A stretch of DNA of 64,000 nt from Nocardiopsis coralli (GTDB lineage: Bacteria > Actinomycetota > Actinomycetes > Streptosporangiales > Streptosporangiaceae). Numbering within the stretch: position 1 is the first letter of the stretch; every line of letters begins with the position of its first letter. A program made the translations under genes and the position numbers. The notes under the pieces are model-generated. The model was not told the DNA's origin. It saw nothing but the letters and a program-made list of their open reading frames with translations, and ran no database searches. This document shows positions 58,119 through 64,000 of the stretch, piece after piece. Location: positions 149,915-213,914 of the forward strand of contig NZ_JADBGI010000003.1 of assembly GCF_014892575.1 (NCBI RefSeq), read 5' to 3'.

Positions 58119-58138
58119 TGGAACCCAGTCCCGTTCCA
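58119..58138. promoter_or_regulatory. Inverted repeat between the two arms of the T4SS-like locus
   Basis: TGGAAC-N8-GTTCCA is a perfect 6-bp dyad in the 354-bp gap between the divergent arms (57996-58349), followed by seven A. TGGAAC also resembles an ECF sigma -35 element. It could control both arms. The rest of the gap is AT-richer than average and shows no gene I can support. Confidence 0.5.
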
Positions 58139-58349
58139 AAAAAACTTCAGAAGCATGTGAACCAGCGCCCGAGATGCCGCATCAGAGCCGATGCGTCCGA
58201 AAGAAGAAGGTCCGGATAAGCCAGGAGCAAACAATGCGAGTGCCCTTCCCCGGGGTGACGTCGGAACCGAGACCCACCTTTCTTCTCGCGTACGCGGAAA
58301 TGCAGAAACACCAACACGAGAAACAGCAGACGAACGGGCAGGACCGGTG

Positions 58350-58955
58350 ATGGGCGAGAGCGTGAACCCCTGGGTCACGAGGTCTCCGATCGAGGAGAGC
58401 CCGGGCCAGAACCCGACCGTCGAGGACGACACCCCGACAACCACGGGCCCCCAGTCCCCCCAGGGGGGAATCCCCCTTCCGAGCGACGCAGACCGCCTTC
58501 CACGGCGCCGGGTCTCCGTGACCTCAGGCATCTGGTTCCTCGGCGTGCACGGCGGAGCGGGTGAGACCACGCTCTCCGGGCTGGTGCCCGGAACCAGGCC
58601 GGCGGGCCACGCATGGCCGGAGACGGCCGGCTCCCCCGGGCACGCCCCCGCCAGGGTCGTACTGGTCGCCCGTACCCATGCATCCGGGCTGCGTTCGGCC
58701 CAGCTCGCGGCCACAGAATGGGCATCAGGATCGGTCACTGGGATCGAATTGATCGGTCTTGCACTCGTGGCCGACGCGCCAGGAAAACTCCCCCGTCAAC
58801 TGAAAGACACGGCCAAGGTCATCAAAGGCGGGGTCCCTCGCTCATGGGATGTCCCGTGGATCGAGGCGTGGCGCTTGAACGAACACGTGGACGTGCAGAG
58901 ATGCCCCAAGCCAGTGCGGTCCATGATCGCCGATCTGGGCGCACTCTCACACTGA
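58350..58955 (+). CDS. DUF6668-like P-loop-related protein
   Basis: The 201-residue protein contains SGIWFLGVHGGAGETTLSGLV at about 56-76, shaped like a ParA/MinD Walker A (GGxGKTT) but with Glu in place of Lys; then RVVLVARTHASGLRSAQLAATEWASG, GLALVADAPGKLPRQLKDTAKVIKGGVPRSWDVPWIEAWR. I recognise the pattern as DUF6668, found in actinobacterial SCO6880-type loci. Without the Lys it is unlikely to be a normal ATPase. The ATG at 58350 was chosen because homology starts after it; an ATG at 58191 is in frame. First gene of the right arm. Confidence 0.75.
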   Translation: MGESVNPWVTRSPIEESPGQNPTVEDDTPTTTGPQSPQGGIPLPSDADRLPRRRVSVTSGIWFLGVHGGAGETTLSGLVPGTRPAGHAWPETAGSPGHAPARVVLVARTHASGLRSAQLAATEWASGSVTGIELIGLALVADAPGKLPRQLKDTAKVIKGGVPRSWDVPWIEAWRLNEHVDVQRCPKPVRSMIADLGALSH

Positions 58956-58992
58956 GAAACCTCCTTGTTCCGAGTTCACAGAAAGGACATCT

Positions 58993-59277
58993 ATGTTCCT
59001 CGAAACGGCATCAGAGTTCGCCGTCCACCTGGCCGCAGTTCCCGACCCCGGATCCGGGGAAGCGCCCCCCGGTGCTGAGGGATTCGTATCGATCCTCGGC
59101 TGGGCCAAGTGGGTTGCCCTGGGCGTCTGCGTCCTCGGCCTCATCATCGCCGGAGCGACCATGGCGATCCAGTCCCGCCGAGGCGAGGGCGGAGAGCACA
59201 TGGGCAAGATCGGGATGGTTCTCGCGGGGGTCATCATCATCTCCGCCGCCACGTCACTCGTCGGATTCCTCGTATAG
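58993..59277 (+). CDS. VirB2/TrbC-like pilin
   Basis: A 94-residue protein with an N-terminal region ending in an Ala/Pro/Gly segment (about 1-30), then two membrane helices (about 36-60 and 72-94) separated by a short polar loop RRGEGGEH. That two-helix hairpin with a small basic loop is the layout of VirB2 pilin subunits, here without the long signal peptide. The ATG follows GAAAGGA. A 64-residue stretch is strongly similar to residues 79-142 of the VirB6-like protein two genes downstream. Confidence 0.85.
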   Translation: MFLETASEFAVHLAAVPDPGSGEAPPGAEGFVSILGWAKWVALGVCVLGLIIAGATMAIQSRRGEGGEHMGKIGMVLAGVIIISAATSLVGFLV

Positions 59278-59301
59278 AGAACGATCGAGGGTTGCACCGC
59301 C

Positions 59302-60057
59302 ATGACCAACTTCGGTGAGCAGGTGGACGAGTCACCTTTCGCGGCCCGAGGGTTCCTCCTCTCCGCGATGTTCCTCGGCGTGATCGCGCTCGTCGGCCTT
59401 CTTGTGATCACGATCAGTTTTATCGGCGGGGACGACGAGGACGAGGAGGCCTCGGCCCCCGTTGCCCCCACGGCGTCCCCCACGGACGAGGATTCACCCG
59501 CGGACGGCGAGTCCAGCGTGTGCGGGCTGACCGAGGTCGAATTGGCGGGCGGTTTGGACGAGCCGCCCGGGGGTGCCGAGTGGGAGCTCGTCGGCACGAT
59601 CGCCGCACCGGAGGTCGAGGGCCACGGTCCGGGCCGGATCGATGACGACGGATACCGCTCCTGCTTCGCACGTACGCCCCTGGGCGCCGTCCTCGCCGCG
59701 GCCAACTGGTCCGCCATGGGGTCCGACCCGGAGCTCGCGGAGATGTTCATGGAGCAGGCCCTCGCCGAGGGTCCCGGGCGGGAAGCAGCCCTGGAGAACG
59801 CAGGATCCTCCGCGGCACAGGACGACGACGGAGCCAGCATCCAGATCGCCGCCTTCAGGGTCGTCTCCTACGACGGAGAGGAGGCCGCGGTCCAGATCGT
59901 CTACACCTCGTCCTACGGGCTGGACATGGTCTTCCCGTTCGACCTCCGCTGGGAGGACGGCGACTGGAAGTACGTCGTGGCCGACGACGGCGAGCCGGTC
60001 AATCCTCCCTACCCGGTGGAGAGCCTCTCCTCTTTCGTCCGGTGGCAGGGCGCCTGA
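59302..60057 (+). CDS. VirB8/TcpC-like membrane-anchored protein
   Basis: A 251-residue protein with one N-terminal membrane helix (about 16-42), an acidic linker (DDEDEEASAPVAPTASPTDED) and an extracellular domain from about 70. The domain contains one Cys near 73 and one near 115, and the helix-plus-sheet outline (LAAANWSAMGSDPELAEMFMEQAL, IAAFRVVSYDGEEAAVQIVYTSS, FPFDLRWEDGDWKYVVADD) expected of VirB8-type NTF2 folds. It should bridge membrane and channel. It follows the pilin gene by 24 bp. Confidence 0.75.
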   Translation: MTNFGEQVDESPFAARGFLLSAMFLGVIALVGLLVITISFIGGDDEDEEASAPVAPTASPTDEDSPADGESSVCGLTEVELAGGLDEPPGGAEWELVGTIAAPEVEGHGPGRIDDDGYRSCFARTPLGAVLAAANWSAMGSDPELAEMFMEQALAEGPGREAALENAGSSAAQDDDGASIQIAAFRVVSYDGEEAAVQIVYTSSYGLDMVFPFDLRWEDGDWKYVVADDGEPVNPPYPVESLSSFVRWQGA

Positions 60058-60129
60058 CCAGCACTGCCATCGATGGACGCCCCCAGAAGCGAACGGTGAA
60101 TCACCCACGACCGCTAGGCGAGTACCCCC

Positions 60130-61644
60130 ATGTGCGACTTGACCGACATCGGCTGTCACTTCAGAGAAGGTGCGGCGGCCTTCGCGGAAACAGCCTTCGA
60201 CACCATCCTCGAGTGGATGTCCGACGCCGTCGTCGATGCACTCGGCCAGATCATCGAGTCCCTGGGCACCTTGTGGGTGCATGTGAGCCCTCCCCCGCTG
60301 ACCGGAGCCACCGGTGATTCCGCCTCGGTCAGTGCCGGAGAGACCGGGGACGAATCCGAAAGCATCACGACACTGCTCGAGTACGGGGTGTGGATCGCCC
60401 TCGGGATCTGTGTCCTGTCCCTGATGGCTCTCGGTGCCCGCATGGCCATCGCGCGCCGACAGGGCGAAGGGGGTGAACACCTGGGCAAGGTCGGCATGGT
60501 GCTCGCCGCCGTGGTGCTCATCTCCGCCGCTTCCGGAATCGTCCTGGCCCTCATGCCCTCGGGCGCCGCTCCGAGCGGTTCGGGCCCGACGGTCTACCTC
60601 CAGAACAGCCTGTGGTGGTACACGTGCGCCGCAGCGGTGATGTCGGTCGTGGTCGCCGGCATGAAGATGGCCTGGGAACAGAGGGCCGAACCCGGCAAGG
60701 ACCTCATCAAGTCCCTGATCACCCTCGTCATCGTGTCCGCCGGCGGCGTGACCATGGCCAATCTGGCCATCACGGCCTCGGAGGAGTTCTCCACATGGAT
60801 CCTCCAGAACGCGACCGACGAGACCGACTTCGCCGAGAACGTCGCCGTCATGCTCGTGATGTCCCAGGCCGCCGGGGTGATCTCACCGATCATTCCTCTC
60901 ACGGTGATCCTGCTCGGCCTCTTCGCGATCATCGCGACCATGATGCAGATCGTCCTCATGGTCGTCCGCATCGGGATGCTCGTGATCCTGGCCGGGGTCC
61001 TGCCTCTCGCAGCGTCGTTCACGAACACGGAGATGGGCAAGTCCTGGTTCAAGAAGCTCATCGGTTGGCTCGTCGCTTTCATCCTCTACAAGCCTGCGGC
61101 GGCGATCATCTACGCCGCAGCGTTCCAGCTGGTGGGCGCTGACATGTTCGAGGACGAGCACGGCCTCCTCCAGGTCCTTTCGGGTCTGACGCTCATGGTC
61201 GTGGCTCTGATCGCCATGCCTGCCCTCATCCGCTTCGCAGTCCCCATGGTCGGCGGGATGGCCGGAGGAGCAGCGGCGGGGGCAGCGGTCAGCGGGGCTG
61301 TGGCCGATCTGCCCTCCGGCGCTGCCAAGACCGCCAATGACGCCGGTGGCGGCGGCGGTGGTGGCGGAGGAGGCGGCGGTGGCGGTGGCAGCCCCACCGG
61401 CTCCGCCAACACCAGCGGCGCCGCACAAGGCGGCGCTGCGCAGGGCGGCGGCCAGATGGCCGGAGGCGCAGCCAAGGGCGGAGCAGCCGCAGGCGCGGGT
61501 GCGGCCACCGCAGGGGTCGCCACCGCTGCCATGGCCGCTGCCGATGCCGCCAAGAAGGTCGGCGACACCGTCGCACAGACCGCCAAGGATGCAACTGAGG
61601 GCAGCGAGTCCGGAGAGGGGGGCGGCCCCAGTGGCAGCCGCTGA
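60130..61644 (+). CDS. TrbL/VirB6-like polytopic protein with an internal pilin-like segment
   Basis: The 504-residue protein starts with an amphipathic region (about 1-50), then residues 79-142, which match the upstream pilin (about 35 of 64 residues identical), then five to six more membrane helices (about 155-385) typical of TrbL/VirB6 channel components, and last a poly-Gly tract of about 15 residues (near 405-420) and an Ala/Gly-rich tail. TrbL proteins form the inner-membrane channel of T4SS. The ATG at 60130 is given; it overlaps the SCO6880-family gene by 14 bp. Confidence 0.85.
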   Translation: MCDLTDIGCHFREGAAAFAETAFDTILEWMSDAVVDALGQIIESLGTLWVHVSPPPLTGATGDSASVSAGETGDESESITTLLEYGVWIALGICVLSLMALGARMAIARRQGEGGEHLGKVGMVLAAVVLISAASGIVLALMPSGAAPSGSGPTVYLQNSLWWYTCAAAVMSVVVAGMKMAWEQRAEPGKDLIKSLITLVIVSAGGVTMANLAITASEEFSTWILQNATDETDFAENVAVMLVMSQAAGVISPIIPLTVILLGLFAIIATMMQIVLMVVRIGMLVILAGVLPLAASFTNTEMGKSWFKKLIGWLVAFILYKPAAAIIYAAAFQLVGADMFEDEHGLLQVLSGLTLMVVALIAMPALIRFAVPMVGGMAGGAAAGAAVSGAVADLPSGAAKTANDAGGGGGGGGGGGGGGGSPTGSANTSGAAQGGAAQGGGQMAGGAAKGGAAAGAGAATAGVATAAMAAADAAKKVGDTVAQTAKDATEGSESGEGGGPSGSR

Positions 61645-63142
61645 CACCGAGGTCCGTGGGCCTCGCACCTACGGGAACTGGCGCAAACCGGCAACCGCAG
61701 GGCTCATGGGGCTGGGTTCCCTGGGCACAGGTCTCCTGCTCGGCGGCCTCATCTTCGTGGTCTTCCTCGTGATGATCGGCGGGATGCTCGCCGGTTTCGT
61801 CGGAGGGCTCCTCGTCGGCGCAACCCTGCTGGCGGTACTCAGCAAGGACAAACACGACCGCAACCTGATCACAAGGATGACCGTACGCATGGCCTGGTGG
61901 AACACACGCTCGAAGAAGGCCCACCTGTACCGCTCCGGCCCGTTGGGCCGGACCCCGTGGGGCACGTTCCAGCTGCCCGGGCTGGCGGCACCCTCGCGCC
62001 TGTCCGAGCACACCGACTCCTATGGCCGCCCCTTCGCCCTGCTCTACGTGCCGGCCACCGGTCACTACACGGTCGTGATCGGGACCGAGCCCGACGGTGC
62101 CGCACTGGTGGACGAGGACCAGGTGGACGTGTGGGTTGCCGGTTGGGGTCACTGGCTGGCCAACCTCGGCGACGAACCCGGGATCGAAGCGGCCTCGGTG
62201 ACGATCGAGACCGCCCCGGACACGGGAACGAGGCTGCGCCGGGAGGTCATGAGCAGCATCGATCCGGACTCACCCGAGTTCGCGCGAGCCATGCTCCACG
62301 AGGCCGTCGAGCGGTATCCGACCGGTTCATCCGTGGTGAAGGCCTACGTCGCCGTGACCTTCTCTGCCGCGTCCCGGGCCGGTGGCAAGAAACGCAAGCC
62401 GGACGAAATGGGTCCCGAATTGGCCGCGCGGGTCCCCAACCTGACCCAGCAGCTGAGCGCGACCGGGGGCGGGGCCGCCCACCCCTTGTCCGCCCAGGAG
62501 CTCTGCGAGACGATCCGGATCGCCTACGACCCGGCCTCAGCGGTCCTCATCGACGAAGCGCACGCCAACGGGGAGGACCCCGAACTCACCTGGCCCGACG
62601 TCGGCCCCACCGCCCACCAGACGATGTGGGACTCCTACGTCCACGACGGTGCTCTGTCGATGACCTGGTCCATGACCGCGGCGCCCCGCGGCAACGTCCA
62701 GGCCAACATCCTCTCGCGCCTGCTGGCCCCCCACTCCGACATCGCCCGCAAGCGGGTCACTCTCCTCTACCGCCCGATGGATGCCGCGCGCGCCGCCAGT
62801 GTGGTCGAGGCCGACCTGCGGGCCGCGGAGTTCCGACAGACCTCGGCCGACAAACCCTCTGCCCGGGACATGGTCGCTACGCGAGCGGCGCGCGCGACAG
62901 CTGCGGAGGAGGCCTCTGGCGCCGGCCTGGTCAACTTCGGTCTGGTCGTGACAGCGACCGTGACCGACCCGGCACTCAAACCCGAGGCCGTGGCGACGGT
63001 GGACAACCTGTCCGCGACCGCCCGCCTCCGCTTGAGGCTGGTCCACGGGTCTCAGGATTCGGCATTCGCCGGAGCTCTTCCGCTCGGCCTGGTCCTGCCC
63101 AAGCACTTGAAGGTCCCCGCTGAACTGAGGGAGCAGCTGTGA
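61631..63142 (+). CDS. SCO6880-family T4SS-associated protein
   Basis: The 503-residue protein has two membrane helices near the start (about 20-60: MGLGSLGTGLLLGGLIFVVFLVMIGGMLAGFVGGLLVGATLL), then a long soluble part with WVAGWGHWLANLGDEPGI, SAQELCETIRIAYDP and GPTAHQTMWDSYVHDGALSMTWSM. It has no Walker motifs. I recognise it as the SCO6880 family, conserved next to VirB4-like ATPases in actinomycetes; fused VirB3 plus a VirB4-like N-terminal domain is a plausible origin. The start is GTG at 61631, with GGAGAGG upstream. It overlaps the ATPase gene by 4 bp. Confidence 0.88.
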   Translation: MAAADTEVRGPRTYGNWRKPATAGLMGLGSLGTGLLLGGLIFVVFLVMIGGMLAGFVGGLLVGATLLAVLSKDKHDRNLITRMTVRMAWWNTRSKKAHLYRSGPLGRTPWGTFQLPGLAAPSRLSEHTDSYGRPFALLYVPATGHYTVVIGTEPDGAALVDEDQVDVWVAGWGHWLANLGDEPGIEAASVTIETAPDTGTRLRREVMSSIDPDSPEFARAMLHEAVERYPTGSSVVKAYVAVTFSAASRAGGKKRKPDEMGPELAARVPNLTQQLSATGGGAAHPLSAQELCETIRIAYDPASAVLIDEAHANGEDPELTWPDVGPTAHQTMWDSYVHDGALSMTWSMTAAPRGNVQANILSRLLAPHSDIARKRVTLLYRPMDAARAASVVEADLRAAEFRQTSADKPSARDMVATRAARATAAEEASGAGLVNFGLVVTATVTDPALKPEAVATVDNLSATARLRLRLVHGSQDSAFAGALPLGLVLPKHLKVPAELREQL

Positions 63143-64000
63143 TCGGCGGACGCAAGCGCGCCAAGAGCGCGAACATCAAGCAGCAGCGGCAAGCGCAGAT
63201 CAAGCGCCAGAAACAGAACGGGGGGAAGGAGGAGCAGGCTCCCCGTAAACGCCCCGGTATGCGCGGATGGGTCGGTCCCGGACGCGGCGAGGCGGGCGTC
63301 GTCCAGATGGCCGAGGAATGGCGCGGCACGACCGTCCAGGCCTGCGGTCTGTGGCCGTTCTCCGTGGGTACCGGCACACCGATGGTGGGGGTCCCCATCG
63401 GGCGCAATCTGAGCTCGGGGGCGACCCTGTGCTGTGACCCGATCTCCTGGTTCCAACGCGCGAAATTGATCTCCAACCCCTCCGCCTTCGTCCTCGGGAA
63501 GCCGGGTCTGGGGAAGAGCACCATCATCCGGCGCATGGCCACAGGGATCGCCGGATACGGGGGGCAGCCCCTGGTCCTGGGGGATCTCAAGCCGGACTAC
63601 GTCGACCTCATCGAGGCGCTCGGAGGCCAGGTCATCACCCTGGGGCGGGGGCGCGGCCACCTCAACATCCTCGATCCCGGGGAGTCCAGGGCCGCTGCCC
63701 GCCGACTGACCGGCAAGGCTCGCAGCCGGGTCCTCGCGGACGCCCACGGCCGCCGGCTCAACATGGTCTCGGCGTTGCTGACCATCATGCGGTCGTCGCC
63801 TCCGACGGACCGTGAGGAAACGATCCTGGACCGGTCCCTGAAGGTACTCGACGACCGGCTCGACGAGGTCCCGGTCCTCCCCGACCTGCTCCAGGTCATC
63901 CAGGAGGCCCCCGACGACGTCCGCCAGGTCGCTCTCGACCGCGGTTCCATGGATCGGTACCGGGAGATCACCGACGGGTTGGAAGCCTCGCTCATCGGCC
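63139..64000 (+). CDS. VirB4/TraC-like ATPase, N-terminal part (cut by window end)
   Basis: The frame opens at a GTG at 63139 (GTGA overlap) and runs to the window edge, 287 residues. It has a basic N-terminus (KQQRQAQIKRQKQ), a segment FVLGKPGLGKSTIIRRMATGI at about 117-137 with Walker A GKPGLGKS, and VLGDLKPDYVDLIEALGGQVITLGRG just after, as in VirB4/TraC/HerA-type T4SS motors. This would power substrate or pilus transport with the upstream membrane proteins. Walker B and the rest lie beyond 64000. Confidence 0.9.
   Translation, partial: MIGGRKRAKSANIKQQRQAQIKRQKQNGGKEEQAPRKRPGMRGWVGPGRGEAGVVQMAEEWRGTTVQACGLWPFSVGTGTPMVGVPIGRNLSSGATLCCDPISWFQRAKLISNPSAFVLGKPGLGKSTIIRRMATGIAGYGGQPLVLGDLKPDYVDLIEALGGQVITLGRGRGHLNILDPGESRAAARRLTGKARSRVLADAHGRRLNMVSALLTIMRSSPPTDREETILDRSLKVLDDRLDEVPVLPDLLQVIQEAPDDVRQVALDRGSMDRYREITDGLEASLIG

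Overview
The window is about 64 kb of very GC-rich DNA. Genes are short-spaced, use many GTG starts, and often overlap by 4 bp (ATGA/GTGA). DUF222/HNH, TIGR03084, SCO6880-type and DUF6668-type proteins all point to an actinomycete. A Nocardiopsis-like or other Streptosporangiales/Streptomyces-like genome is plausible, but the genus is inferred and not demonstrated. No rRNA, tRNA, CRISPR array or intact insertion sequence was seen.

Layout. 1-2.7 kb: a DUF222/HNH protein cut by the window edge, a 1-kb repeat-bearing gap, and a secreted glycerophosphodiester phosphodiesterase. 2.7-8 kb: an IclR-controlled catabolic block with a KstD/fumarate-reductase-like flavoprotein, an SDR, the IclR regulator, and an MFS permease carrying a C-terminal YCII-like domain. 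8-16.3 kb: a lipase-like lipoprotein, an SDR, and a five-gene operon of TRAP transporter (dctP-dctQ-dctM), HSL-type esterase and Baeyer-Villiger monooxygenase, which together read as ketone/alcohol uptake and degradation. 16.3-18.8 kb: a cold-shock block with a Csp protein, a DEAD-box helicase and a MerR-like HTH protein.

19-28 kb: a LysR/MFS divergent pair, a zinc alcohol dehydrogenase, a WYL regulator, a class A flavin monooxygenase with a TetR regulator, and a DrrAB-like ABC exporter. The monooxygenase/TetR pair lies between two direct copies of the 5' end of the WYL gene, a scar of insertion. 28-41.9 kb: a large oxygenase-based catabolic region. It holds an MFS permease, a translationally coupled series (dienelactone-hydrolase family, two SDRs, alpha/beta hydrolase, aspartate-dehydrogenase-like protein, Rieske oxygenase, small HTH-like protein), a VanB-type reductase, a MarR regulator, an aldehyde dehydrogenase, a P450, a TetR regulator and an SDR with an N-terminal extension. 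One palindrome, ATCTT-N6-AAGAT, precedes both the reductase and the aldehyde dehydrogenase and suggests one MarR regulon. 42-45.8 kb: a glycerate/sugar-diacid module (CdaR-like regulator, glycerate kinase, GntP permease). 45.8-53.5 kb: a DUF1444-like protein, an MFS permease, a TetR/acyl-CoA dehydrogenase/TIGR03084 group with candidate operators, a DUF6882-like protein and a Tat-exported amine oxidase.

53.5-64 kb: a type IV secretion/conjugation-like locus of actinobacterial type, in two divergent arms around an inverted repeat. The left arm has a transglycosylase-NlpC/P60 hydrolase, a lipoprotein, a charged protein, a membrane/coiled-coil protein and a Pro/Glu-rich protein. The right arm has a DUF6668-like protein, a VirB2-like pilin, a VirB8-like protein, a TrbL/VirB6 protein, an SCO6880-family protein and a VirB4-like ATPase cut by the window end. 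The VirB6-like protein carries an internal copy of the neighbouring pilin's membrane region. No relaxase or VirD4 coupling protein is visible inside the window, so conjugation is not shown. This locus and the MarR-controlled oxygenase operon are the two best candidates for an undescribed system.
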